Shown here: piece by piece, positions 23,601-31,159 of the stretch
Layout: every line of letters starts with the position of its first letter
How positions within the stretch are numbered: position 1 is the stretch's first letter
DNA from: an uncultured Flavobacteriales bacterium
Lineage (GTDB): Bacteria; Bacteroidota; Bacteroidia; Flavobacteriales_D; Sanyastnellaceae
Reading direction: 5' to 3'
Assembly: GCA_905478795.1 (NCBI GenBank)
Contig: CAJQJX010000062.1
Span: 1-64,000, forward strand
DNA: 64,000 nucleotides
The notes under the pieces: generated by a model
What the model saw: only the letters and a program-made list of their open reading frames with translations
Told to the model about the DNA's origin: nothing
The model's database searches: none
Program-made: the position numbers and the translations under genes

Positions 23601-25524
23601 AATCGCAGATGCCTCCGTCAGGTGCGAAATAGCAAGTGCCATCATCCAATGTTGCGGCGGGGTCGAAGTTGCAAGCCGTTGAATCCGTGCAGCCAGAGCA
23701 GCTCGAGCCGTCTCCAGCGCACACCCCACAAACGTCAATATCTGCGCAGCTGCCGTCATCGACAGTGGCGTCCGGATTGTAGTTGCAGAAAGTGCTGTCT
23801 GTACAACCAAGGCAAGAATAATCGCAGGTTCCATCGTCGGCAATGGCATCTGGATTGAAGTTGCAAGCTGTTGAGTCGGTGCATCCCAGAACGATGTCTC
23901 CTATGCATACATCCGACGACTCGCTGTCTCCGAATTCGCCACCTGAAGCGAGCACCAATCCGCCAATGGAGAATTCATATCCTCCGTTGCCATAGGCGCA
24001 GCACATTCCGTCTCCAAAGCTGTCGAAGACGTTCAACGTATAGCACCCTTCTGCGACACATCCGCTTTCAACCACCACGCCACCCCCGGCATACGGGCCT
24101 CCTGACAACACAGTGTTGCCATCGGCGTTGACCAGCGTCCATGTGGTCTCGCCTGGGTAATTGTCCAACGTCAGACTCATGGTCACATCAATGCCTTGAG
24201 AGTCCAGCGAGAAGTTGCTGCTTCCAGCGTCGTTTGAAGTGTTCTCGTCCACCCCACCATTGGGGTCCGAAACCGACACGTTGAAGATGTGCGCGCCATC
24301 TCCCGGCGTTTGAGTGGGGAGAATGATGTCATCTGTTTGCCCAAATTCCAACGACCCCGTCCATGAATAGGTGGCAGCAGCGCCGCCATCGATGTCATAG
24401 GTGATGGTCGCCGATGTGAGCAAGTTGGCGCCGTTGTTAAACAGCGTAATGGAAGGGTTGACCTCCGTGCTGCAAGAGAATCCACTGGGCGCATTCACGC
24501 TGAGAATAGAAGCGTCGAGATCGAAGTCAGGAACAGCGGGAAGACATCCGTTGGATGTCAAAATACCCGCGCGTGTTCCACCTGGTGCAAAGAGGGCCTG
24601 CATGCGGTCGCCTTGTCCTTGAGAGAAGACATTCATGCATCCATCATCAGAGTAGTCCATGTAGTTCTGCACCATGTCCTCCGAACCGCAGCTCACACTG
24701 CCCAAGTCGCAGCCGAAATTGGAGCCATCGGACTCCGGGGTGTCTGCCACAAAATCATCTGCTCCGCAAGGGCCATCTCCCCAAATGTGGCGGAGATTGA
24801 GCCAGTGGCCGACCTCGTGGGTGGCAGTCCGGCCGAGGTTGTATGCGCCAGCTCCAGGGCCGTCTATGCCCACAAATTGATACCCACATACGATGCCGTC
24901 TGTAGCGGGGTTCCCTCCCGGGAATTGAGCATAACCCAACAGGCCGCCACCGAGGTTGCAGACCCAGAAATTCATGTATTCGTCCGCGGGCCAAGCGTCC
25001 GAACCACCTTGGCTCGTGAATTTGACCGCATCACTGGATCCAAATGAACCTGAAGTGGTGGGCACACGAAGGATTCCCGAGGAAGGCGCGCCGTTGGGGT
25101 CGCGGGTGGCCAAACAGAATTCGATTTCTGTGTCAGCGGCCTGTGGCCAGATGTTGTCCTGGTCTGCATTCAAGCGACGGAAGTCGTCATTGAGGACCTG
25201 CAGTTGCTCAAGAAGTTGAGCATCCGAAATGTTCTCCGTGCTGTTGGCATAGACGACGTGGAATACGACCGGAATCGTCACGACAACCGGCTGCATTTGC
25301 GCACCATTTGCCCGAGCTTCTTCGCGGGACTCCACGAACAGGGCGGTATGCTGCTCAAGGTCCGCCTGCTTCTTCGCATAAACAGGGTCCAACCCCATCA
25401 TCTGAACGTGCTTTTCATGAGCCGCACAGTGGCGTTCTGAAGGGGCAACAGGAATTTTACTTTGCCCAACGGCAGAAGAAATGCCCAAGGTCAAGGCAAG
25501 AAAAAAGGAGAGTAATCTCATCAT
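20671..25524 (-). CDS. Giant secreted M43-family metalloprotease with 12 GCTD modules
   Basis: The 1617-residue protein has a signal peptide (LLSFFLALTLGISSAVGQ) and an M43 (pappalysin/cytophagalysin) catalytic domain. The zinc motif HEVGHWLNLRH lies at 236-246 and the NYMDYSDD Met-turn further on. Beyond it come a CARDB-like domain, several DSFGDG(I/M)CC beta domains (LDNYPGETxWTL), one P-domain-like unit (WPADLLVVITAPSG), and twelve GCTDxxxCNxxxxAxxDDGxC cysteine modules. A beta domain and two dockerin-like half repeats end the protein (DFNTDGLIGIADLLILLGDF, DMNGDGGVTTSDMLVMLAIF). It is exported and likely degrades environmental protein. There is no classical T9SS C-terminal domain. Confidence 0.9.
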   Translation of the reverse strand: MMRLLSFFLALTLGISSAVGQSKIPVAPSERHCAAHEKHVQMMGLDPVYAKKQADLEQHTALFVESREEARANGAQMQPVVVTIPVVFHVVYANSTENISDAQLLEQLQVLNDDFRRLNADQDNIWPQAADTEIEFCLATRDPNGAPSSGILRVPTTSGSFGSSDAVKFTSQGGSDAWPADEYMNFWVCNLGGGLLGYAQFPGGNPATDGIVCGYQFVGIDGPGAGAYNLGRTATHEVGHWLNLRHIWGDGPCGADDFVADTPESDGSNFGCDLGSVSCGSEDMVQNYMDYSDDGCMNVFSQGQGDRMQALFAPGGTRAGILTSNGCLPAVPDFDLDASILSVNAPSGFSCSTEVNPSITLFNNGANLLTSATITYDIDGGAAATYSWTGSLEFGQTDDIILPTQTPGDGAHIFNVSVSDPNGGVDENTSNDAGSSNFSLDSQGIDVTMSLTLDNYPGETTWTLVNADGNTVLSGGPYAGGGVVVESGCVAEGCYTLNVFDSFGDGMCCAYGNGGYEFSIGGLVLASGGEFGDSESSDVCIGDIVLGCTDSTACNFNPDAIADDGTCDYSCLGCTDSTFCNYNPDATVDDGSCADIDVCGVCAGDGSSCSGCTDSTACNFDPAATLDDGTCYFAPDGGICDCFTDLSITESLAGGVAGSAVSFDGTGEVAGLDIVLDYTSSAGSWPADLLVVITAPSGECIEFGGFSAAVSGGCTDLGGYTLWPADWAVDASGTYTASLDLSAAGLSGDGSWSVQLVNGYSAGGTVTYAADITVQDVCIGGIIDGCTDPASCNYDADATVDDGSCADFDLCGICAGDNSSCGGCTDSTACNFDPAAVIDDGSCGDFDLCGICAGDNSSCGGCTDSTACNFDPAAVIDDGSCLSDGLPFVLTIVLDNYPGETSWTLTDSTGTSIASGGPYTTAADTVTESFCAADGCYTLTMLDSFGDGICCTYGAGSYTLTADGSTVASGGAYGDSEATTFCVGGAFGCTDATACNYDPDALFDSGSCDFSCYGCTDPESCNYDADATIDDGSCVGDGVGIGISVTTDIYPEEISWVLTDSTGATVASDGPYSAGNTTIDALVCVGEGCYTFTISDSFGDGIYSPGGYTLTVDGVLLASGGAYGDGETTSFCTDNLNFGCTDPTACNYDPDAGIDNGTCDYSCSGCTLPSACNYNPDATLDDGSCLFNDDCGVCGGDNSTCSGCTDSTACNFDPDATLDDGSCVFGGLTFTMSVVLDNYPAEFSWTLTDASGALVASEGYSGLTGTVETTYCLPDGCYDLTVNDTFGDGICCAWGDGSYTLTVNGSTVAAGGDFGTTETTNFCTGDLPGCTNPIACNYNENATVDDGSCTYPAADNLDCDGNCLNDADGDGTCDEDELAESSFVQLGYDVVGENTVNGMTTYRVWAEFADPTEQLVAVYGFDSVPLTISTTTSFYQNPLGGALGVNYNPLLLSVDSLLAFDSWVTVGGEDNTADVSTIGLDFVDFEGSGGDLIADNVNGGSVFIYPDLEPTAFPDANGQVLIAQLTTEGEVSLTVNLQTRTADGENPQVLQQSLTFQEVYECFGDFNTDGLIGIADLLILLGDFGCITGCGYDMNGDGGVTTSDMLVMLAIFGTSCE
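22883..23110. repeat. Two tandem 114-bp units (38 residues each) inside the M43 protease
   Basis: The unit starting CAAGAGCC(G/A)TCGTC at 22883 recurs at 22997, and the boundary sequence appears again at 23111, a period of exactly 114 bases. Each encodes one GCTDSTACNFDPAAVIDDGSC module plus a DFDLCGICAGDNSSC linker. The two copies differ at few bases, so the duplication is recent compared with the other modules. Confidence 0.85.
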
Positions 25525-25634
25525 TTGGTTATTGGTTCTGCTGGCAGACAGGTCTTAAGGTCAATATGCATCAAGAAGTGAACCCGACCCAAAAATTATA
25601 TCGGAGGTTCTCCATAGGTTTTGTTCGTGGCGTG

Positions 25635-25665
25635 GTTGTAGACATCGTCATTTGGTGTAAATTTG
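25635..25665 (+). promoter_or_regulatory. Bacteroidota-type promoter for tRNA-Gly
   Basis: GTTG (25635-25638), exactly 19 bases, then TAAATTTG (25658-25665) matches the TTG-N19-TAnnTTTG primary sigma pattern of Bacteroidota. Transcription would start about seven bases later, just before the tRNA at 25675. Confidence 0.75.
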
Positions 25666-25674
25666 CCGTCCCAA

Positions 25675-25747
25675 GCGAGAATAGCTCAGTTGGTAGAGCA
25701 CAACCTTGCCAAGGTTGGGGTCGCGAGTTCGAGTCTCGTTTCTCGCT
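25675..25747 (+). tRNA. tRNA-Gly(GCC)
   Basis: The 73-base cloverleaf has acceptor GCGAGAA/TTCTCGC with discriminator T. The anticodon stem CAACC/GGTTG encloses TTGCCAA (anticodon GCC), and a GCGAG-TTCGAGT-CTCGT T arm follows. CCA is not encoded. It stands alone between a strong promoter and a strong terminator. Confidence 0.97.
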
Positions 25748-25750
25748 CAT

Positions 25751-25780
25751 AAAAGGACGTCCTCAGGACGTCCTTTTTTT
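25751..25780. terminator. Terminator shared by tRNA-Gly and waaA
   Basis: AAAAGGACGTCC and GGACGTCCTTTTTTT pair perfectly around TCA, four bases after tRNA-Gly. Its right edge touches the waaA stop at 25779, so it can serve the convergent minus-strand gene as well. Confidence 0.9.
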
Positions 25781-27062
25781 ATGTCGAAATAGTGGGCGCG
25801 GCCATCTGAATCACGTCTGCAATGTGGCAAGCAGCACCGCCATGGGTGTCGACCCAACGGGCGGCAGCAGAGCCGGCTTTTTGCCGGCTTCCGTCGTTCT
25901 CCATCCACTCAGTGGCGCCTTGGACAAGGTCTTCGGCGGATTTGCACAGGCGCCCGGCACCGCATTCCATCAGGGCATCTACCTCGCGGAACCCTGCTAT
26001 AGATGGACCGAACAAAACGGGCAATCCAAAGGCCGCGGGCTCGAGTACGTTGTGAACACCTTGGCCCCAACCGCCTCCTACCACAGCTAAGTCTGCCAAG
26101 CCATAGGCGTATTTGAGAATGCCCATCACGTCGAGGATGAGGATGGAGGACTCTGAAGAGGGGGGTGTAGATGCTTCTGTATTCCAAGAAGAGAAGCGCA
26201 CGGCGCTGGGGTGTTGCGCCCATTCGTCCACATGGCGCCCTGTGATTTCATGGGGGGCCCAAACGACCGCCCACCCCTTTCGGGTGGACGCGATGTCGCA
26301 AAGGGCCCGCCACTCGGGAGGCCATGCACTGCCTACAATGAGGGTGCGCCGTTCACCCGCCCAAACGCGGATTTGATCCAATGCTGCTGCTGCTTTTTTG
26401 GGGGGTGCCGATTGGACATTGTCCCGAACACGGTCCACCCGAGGGTCGCCCGTGACTTCAGCAATCACTCCCCGAGAACGCGCTACTATGGCAGAGGCTT
26501 CGTCTTGGACTTGAATGGTGGTCAGCCTTTTGAGGTGCTTTCTCATCCAAGCTCCAGTCCAGCCCATGGGGTGTCGGTCATGGTCGAAGCGCGCAGCCAC
26601 GAGGTGGATCCGTGTCCCTGCATCGAGCTGACTCCGAATCAGGCCTGGCCACAATTCGTATTTGACCAGGATCAGGTCCGAAACTTCCAGTGCTTGGGCC
26701 CATTTGCGCATGGCGAGGGGCCGATCGAATGGCAAGTAGTCCACGTGGTCTGCATGGGTCTCACGCACACCTTCAACGCCGGACGGTGAGAAGAAGGTGA
26801 GCAAAATCGGGGTGTCTGGATTCCGGGTTCGCCATTCATCCAATACCGGAGCCCCTTGCTCATATTCGCCCAAGGACGCGCAATGAATGTGCATCCAAGG
26901 CCCCTTTTTTCCATTTCTTCTGGCTGTTTGTTCAGCGCTTGCAATGCGCTCTTCCCAGCCTTTTCTGCCCCTCCATGCAGCCCTTGCTTTGGTGTGCCCC
27001 ATCATTGCTGCCAGCCTCAAGCCGACAGTCAGAACGACCATAACAATGCGATAGAGCGTCAA
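25779..27062 (-). CDS. waaA: 3-deoxy-D-manno-octulosonic acid (Kdo) transferase
   Basis: The 427-residue protein has one N-terminal membrane segment (IVMVVLTVGLRLAAMM). Family-typical segments are WMHIHCASLGEYEQGAPV (acceptor-side Glu), YLPFDRPLAMRKW, the KYELWPGLI motif and WAPHE. The donor-binding C-terminal part follows (VVGGGWGQGVHNVLEPAAFGLPVLFGP). WaaA attaches Kdo to lipid IV-A at the cytoplasmic face of the inner membrane. It implies a lipid A-Kdo core, consistent with hldD at 47032. Confidence 0.94.
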   Translation of the reverse strand: MTLYRIVMVVLTVGLRLAAMMGHTKARAAWRGRKGWEERIASAEQTARRNGKKGPWMHIHCASLGEYEQGAPVLDEWRTRNPDTPILLTFFSPSGVEGVRETHADHVDYLPFDRPLAMRKWAQALEVSDLILVKYELWPGLIRSQLDAGTRIHLVAARFDHDRHPMGWTGAWMRKHLKRLTTIQVQDEASAIVARSRGVIAEVTGDPRVDRVRDNVQSAPPKKAAAALDQIRVWAGERRTLIVGSAWPPEWRALCDIASTRKGWAVVWAPHEITGRHVDEWAQHPSAVRFSSWNTEASTPPSSESSILILDVMGILKYAYGLADLAVVGGGWGQGVHNVLEPAAFGLPVLFGPSIAGFREVDALMECGAGRLCKSAEDLVQGATEWMENDGSRQKAGSAAARWVDTHGGAACHIADVIQMAAPTIST

Positions 27063-27077
27063 ATTTTAATGGGGGCG

Positions 27078-27851
27078 TTAGTGGTAATAGTCGATGTCAG
27101 TGGAGCGGGCCTTCAGCCTCAAAATCCAGGCAGCATAAAGACCAAATGTTCGGTCCATACGCGGCCCTGAATCGGCGGTCATTGTATCGGCATTCCAAAC
27201 CCTATTGGGTTGCAGTCTGCCGAACATGGCCTCCACCCCAAATTGAAAGCGGACCAAGTCATTGCTGGAATCGTGCACGTAACCCAGGCGGGGCATAACC
27301 ATCCATCCACCGGTGAGGCGGTCGTACCCTTTGATGTGGGGCTCGTCGAGTTGGGTAAGTCGGTTGCCGCGGTTTTGAAAGTGCAGCTTATGCTCCCAAA
27401 AGCCACCGAAGAGTTCCAAAGCGATGCCGGATCCTGGCGACAAGAAGTCGGCCGAAATCAGGCGCCCAGCAGAAAGTGACAATATGGTGCCGCGTTGCTG
27501 GGCGGTAACCAAGGCGATGCGGCCTTCATTGTCGATGATGTGCCCATTCGGATCGCGCAAATTGTCCAACAATCCTGGCTCACGAACATCTGACCCTGTT
27601 TGAAAACGATAGTGCACCCCCCAGCGCCATCCAGCGGCCGAAAGCCGGTAGACAGAAAGACCCACCGTATTGGACAGCCCAAACCGTTCAGCCAACGGTC
27701 CTGCCGGAGCTTGTCCCCCAAAATGAATGGCTGCTTGAAAACCTGGATCAAAAGTTCCCGGCCGTTGGGCTGCATTGTCCACTTGCGAAAGTCCCGTTGC
27801 ATGTGCCAGTGCCAAGGCAGCAGCAAAGAGCATGGTGCAGCGGCTCCTCAT
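27078..27851 (-). CDS. Putative outer-membrane protein, unknown
   Basis: I start at the ATG at 27851 (MRSRCTMLFAAALALAHATG, 257 residues), which overlaps the preceding stop as ATGA; an upstream extension would lie within that gene. A signal peptide is clear. The remainder alternates short amphipathic strands with aromatic ends (YRFQTG, LELFGGFWEHKLHF, YAAWILRL), as in a small beta-barrel. I do not recognise the family. The coupled upstream gene has a similar character, suggesting a pair that works together. Confidence 0.65.
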   Translation of the reverse strand: MRSRCTMLFAAALALAHATGLSQVDNAAQRPGTFDPGFQAAIHFGGQAPAGPLAERFGLSNTVGLSVYRLSAAGWRWGVHYRFQTGSDVREPGLLDNLRDPNGHIIDNEGRIALVTAQQRGTILSLSAGRLISADFLSPGSGIALELFGGFWEHKLHFQNRGNRLTQLDEPHIKGYDRLTGGWMVMPRLGYVHDSSNDLVRFQFGVEAMFGRLQPNRVWNADTMTADSGPRMDRTFGLYAAWILRLKARSTDIDYYH

Positions 27852-28435
27852 TTTAGCGGAAGTGACAATCCAATGGTAAAATCGTTCATCATAGAACCAC
27901 CTGTCATCTGGGCAAACAGTGTCCAGTCCTTGTATGTGTAGCGGCCACCAATGTGAGCGGCGAGTTGGAGTCCGCCGTTCACGCTGCCCGTGTAGACTCC
28001 TGTCAGATTTTGACCGCCTGCCCATTTGAAGTTGTGCGCAAACCAAGTCAAGGTCAAGCCGGCAAAAAAGTCAAACGGTGGCGGAGCCAATTCCACAAAG
28101 TGGTAGTGGCCCTGTGCCCCCAATCCCAAAAATTGATGCCGCCAAGCCCCAGCCGCCCCACCTTCTGTGTAGCTCCGGTAGCTCGCCATGAGTCCCGCAG
28201 AAATGTGCTCGTCCAGGGATTGCTCGAGCTCCACGAATATGGGCAGGCCTCGGTTGCTCATGCCCAAACCCACATTGAGCACATCAAATCTGTCCATATT
28301 GTGCTTCCCAAACTGAGCCTCGGCTGCGGTTGGAACCAGTGAAAAAGTCAAAAAAGCAGCGATGGCCACCCCAAAATTATGCCGACATAAATTAATTAAA
28401 TGTCGACGAAACAGTGATTTAAGAGGGTAAAACAT
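27848..28435 (-). CDS. Putative outer-membrane beta-barrel protein, unknown
   Basis: The 195-residue protein has a hydrophobic export segment ending VPTAAEAQ and a chain of likely transmembrane strands (HYHFVELAPPPFDFFAGLTLTWFAHNF, GGRYTYKDWTLFAQMTGG), ending in the strand DFTIGLSLPLK. It resembles small Bacteroidota outer-membrane barrels in outline only. Its ATG at 28435 lies next to the divergent promoter of the arylsulfotransferase-like gene. Confidence 0.6.
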   Translation of the reverse strand: MFYPLKSLFRRHLINLCRHNFGVAIAAFLTFSLVPTAAEAQFGKHNMDRFDVLNVGLGMSNRGLPIFVELEQSLDEHISAGLMASYRSYTEGGAAGAWRHQFLGLGAQGHYHFVELAPPPFDFFAGLTLTWFAHNFKWAGGQNLTGVYTGSVNGGLQLAAHIGGRYTYKDWTLFAQMTGGSMMNDFTIGLSLPLK

Positions 28436-28436
28436 C

Positions 28437-28444
28437 TATATTTG
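28437..28444 (+). promoter_or_regulatory. Bacteroidota-type -7 box
   Basis: TATATTTG matches TAnnTTTG exactly, 22 bases before the ATG at 28467. The upstream TTTG box is not evident at the ideal 19-base spacing; a TTTA lies closer. It probably drives the arylsulfotransferase-like gene. Confidence 0.5.
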
Positions 28445-28466
28445 TAAGGAGTAGGGTCCTGGACCA

Positions 28467-30458
28467 ATGAAAAAACCTCTGCCATTCATCCTGTCTACAC
28501 TCATTGGGCAATTTGCACCCGCAAGGGCGCCATTTGGTTGTGGTTTTAAAATTTTGTGTGCACCCATGTGGTGGATGGCTGTTGCCATGCTTGGGCTGTG
28601 TGGCACTCCGGGTCTTCTACAGGCGCAAAATTCCACATCGCTTGAGCTTGAAGTGGTGTTTGAGGGTGACTCCACATTTGAAGAGGGGTGGATCATTGCT
28701 TCGCCACGGTTTAGCTCTAACCTCACGTATCCCATCGTCGTCGATCATTTTGGCCAGGACCTTCACAATGATTTGACTCCGCATCGAGGATTCAATTTTG
28801 ACTGGCATCCAGACGGGAGTTTGACTTGGTTTTCCATTTTGGATGGGCAGTGGGAAGTCTTGGACAGTACCCTTCAGCCTGCGGGATTCGTTGCGTTCGA
28901 GGATGCCATTTCTGATTTCCATGACCTGGAGCGCCAAACCAATGGCCATGTCCTTATCCTCGGTCAGGAGATCACGGATGTCAACGTTGCAGACAGTGTG
29001 CCTGATCCACTAAGTCCGAATCGTGCCATCATAGACTGTCTGATCCAGGAGCAAGACAGCATAGGCAATGTCACATGGTTTTGGCGGGCCTCCGATCACA
29101 TCCCCCCTACTTGGTGCACCCATTGCAATTGGAGTTCCAACCTGATGGATTCCTATCACCACAACGCTTTTCAGGTGTTGGGAAATGGCGACATACTGCT
29201 GTGCTTGCGCAACATGGACATGGTTGTGAGGATCGATAAAGCAACGGGAAACATCGTGTGGAAGCTCGGAGGGCCATTTTCTGACTTTTCCTTTGGTGCC
29301 GATAGCGAGGCGTTTCGGCATCCCCACGATGCGCAGTTGCTCGGAGACAACGAGGACCACCTTTTATTGTTCGACAATGGAACCGGTAAGTTGAGCCCCG
29401 TGACGAGGGGAGTCGAATATGTGATTGACTTGAGCAGTGAAGTGGTCACCCAGGTGGAAGAATGGGTCCACCCTGATGGGAATTATGCCTCTTCCCAAGG
29501 CAGCATCCAAAGGTTGGAGACCGGAGGAACACTTATAGGTTGGGGTACAGCTTCATCTGAAGAATTTGGGGGCGGAATGATCACCGAGTACACAGCCGAT
29601 GGATCCATGAGTGGGGGCATTTACTTCCCTTCAAATCATTACACCTATCGGGCACGAAAAGTGCCTTTGGATCAGTTGCCATTGATACAGGGATGCCGGG
29701 ATGAATCAGCCTGTAACTATAATCCACAGGCGGTATTGGATGGTCCATGCAGCTCGGCGGGTTCCTTTTGCGACGATGGGGATCCCTGCACCCAATATGA
29801 TGTTTTTGGGCTTGATTGCAATTGTCAGGGCACGTCTCAAGGCTTGGAGCCCGTCACAAGTTGCTCTGACCCTCAAGCGGCCAATTTTAATCCATGCGCA
29901 CCTGCTGATGAGGACTCCGGCACCTGCCAGTACGAAGTCGTATTTAGGGCCGACGCCACGGCGATGGACAGCATGCCCGAAGCCGTCACACTCTTGATTG
30001 GGAGCAATCCATATGACTTGAATCCGGCGGGATTTGGCACATGGACGGGATCGATCTTGATGGGCAATGGAACCTGGAATTACCAATTCATGGCCGATGG
30101 TGTGTCCGACACTGTTCAACGCACTGTGTCTTTGCCTTGGCCCCTGTCCATTGAATTGTTCGAGCAGCGCGGCTGCATTGGCTTGACATCTTCAGTTTGT
30201 CCAGGGTGCACCGACCCCGACAACGTGGCCTTTAGCCCGTTTGCTACTGGCGATGAATTGTGCAATGGCGGGCCTGCAAACGGATGCACCACTCAGGAAG
30301 CCGTCAACTACAGCTCAGGGGCCATTTTTGATGACGGAAGTTGTCAGTTCACGGCTGAATCTTCTTGCCCATCAGACCTCGATGGAGACGGGTTGGTTGG
30401 GGTGTCCGACGTCCTGGAGTTGTTGACGTTTTTCGGCACGACTTGCTCCGGAAATTAA
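28467..30458 (+). CDS. Secreted arylsulfotransferase (ASST)-like protein with dockerin-like tail
   Basis: The 663-residue protein has an unusually long N-terminal export region (hydrophobic stretch about 35-52, ending LQAQ). A beta-propeller-like region (about 85-420) matches ASST proteins in spacing and His-rich turns: FNFDWHPDGSLTWF, DFHDLERQTNGHVLILG, HHNAFQVLGNGDILLCLRN, NIVWKLGG, HPHDAQLLGDNEDHLLLFDNG. Cysteine-rich GCxD modules (CRDESACNYNPQ, GCTDPDNVAF) and one dockerin-like half repeat near the end (DLDGDGLVGVSDVLELL) follow. ASST moves sulfate between phenols; catalytic identity is not proven here. Its last four bases overlap the convergent response-regulator gene. Confidence 0.8.
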   Translation: MKKPLPFILSTLIGQFAPARAPFGCGFKILCAPMWWMAVAMLGLCGTPGLLQAQNSTSLELEVVFEGDSTFEEGWIIASPRFSSNLTYPIVVDHFGQDLHNDLTPHRGFNFDWHPDGSLTWFSILDGQWEVLDSTLQPAGFVAFEDAISDFHDLERQTNGHVLILGQEITDVNVADSVPDPLSPNRAIIDCLIQEQDSIGNVTWFWRASDHIPPTWCTHCNWSSNLMDSYHHNAFQVLGNGDILLCLRNMDMVVRIDKATGNIVWKLGGPFSDFSFGADSEAFRHPHDAQLLGDNEDHLLLFDNGTGKLSPVTRGVEYVIDLSSEVVTQVEEWVHPDGNYASSQGSIQRLETGGTLIGWGTASSEEFGGGMITEYTADGSMSGGIYFPSNHYTYRARKVPLDQLPLIQGCRDESACNYNPQAVLDGPCSSAGSFCDDGDPCTQYDVFGLDCNCQGTSQGLEPVTSCSDPQAANFNPCAPADEDSGTCQYEVVFRADATAMDSMPEAVTLLIGSNPYDLNPAGFGTWTGSILMGNGTWNYQFMADGVSDTVQRTVSLPWPLSIELFEQRGCIGLTSSVCPGCTDPDNVAFSPFATGDELCNGGPANGCTTQEAVNYSSGAIFDDGSCQFTAESSCPSDLDGDGLVGVSDVLELLTFFGTTCSGN

Positions 30459-31159
30459 CCGCCTTTCGAGGCGGGTCCGTCCAATCTAAATCCAATACCG
30501 TGTAGGGTGTGCAAGGTGACTTGAGGGTCGACCTTCAGGATTTTGCGCAGCCGCGTGATGTACACATCCATGCTGCGCCCCACAAAATATCCGGATTGAC
30601 CCCACACCAATCGGCAAATCAAGTCGCGCTCGGTGGTGCGTCCTGAGCGTTGAAGCAAGATTTTGAGAACATCTCCTTCCTTGGGCGTCAAGTTGCGCTG
30701 GCCACCGCTCCATTCCAATGTGTACGACTCCGGATCATACCGCAAGTCGCCGAGGGTGAGCAGCCTGGGTTCGTCCTGACGGTGTTGGTTGCGCTTGAGC
30801 ACGGACCGCAGTCGAAGCAGCAACTCCTCATTGTCAAAGGGCTTAATGATGTAATCATCTGCACCGCATTTCAAGCCATGAACGCGGTCTTCGACCCGGT
30901 CCCGCGCAGTCAACAAGACGATGGGGAGTTGGGGGGCTACGGTGCGCAAGTCTTGGGTCAGTTCAAAACCATCTCGCCCGGGCAACATTACGTCGAGCAG
31001 CGCCAAATCAAAGCGGCCCGCATGAAAGGTGGGCAGGGCTTCCATGCCGTCCCGCACCAAGGTGGCCTTGAAACCATCTAGCCTAAGTACATCATGCAGC
31101 AACAGGCCCAAAGTGGGGTCGTCTTCAACGAGCAACACATGGGGGGCGTCTTGACTCAT
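30455..31159 (-). CDS. OmpR/PhoB-family response regulator
   Basis: The 234-residue protein has an N-terminal receiver with the acidic pair EDD, phospho-acceptor Asp in LALLDVMLPGRDGF, and KPFDNEELLLRL. A winged-helix effector domain follows (NLTPKEGDVLKILL, SMDVYITRLRKIL, LHGIGFRL). It binds DNA as a dimer when phosphorylated. The histidine kinase gene immediately upstream overlaps its start by ATGA, so it is the likely partner. The regulon is unknown. Confidence 0.95.
   Translation of the reverse strand: MSQDAPHVLLVEDDPTLGLLLHDVLRLDGFKATLVRDGMEALPTFHAGRFDLALLDVMLPGRDGFELTQDLRTVAPQLPIVLLTARDRVEDRVHGLKCGADDYIIKPFDNEELLLRLRSVLKRNQHRQDEPRLLTLGDLRYDPESYTLEWSGGQRNLTPKEGDVLKILLQRSGRTTERDLICRLVWGQSGYFVGRSMDVYITRLRKILKVDPQVTLHTLHGIGFRLDGPASKGG

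Noticed and set aside
21480-23900. Regularly spaced repeats resembling a CRISPR array
   Set aside because: The repeats are in-frame codons for GCTD cysteine modules with irregular spacing and divergent copies; no cas genes and no constant direct repeat.
25308-26090. 260-codon plus-strand frame
   Set aside because: It runs through tRNA-Gly and its terminator and overlaps the protease and waaA genes in antisense.
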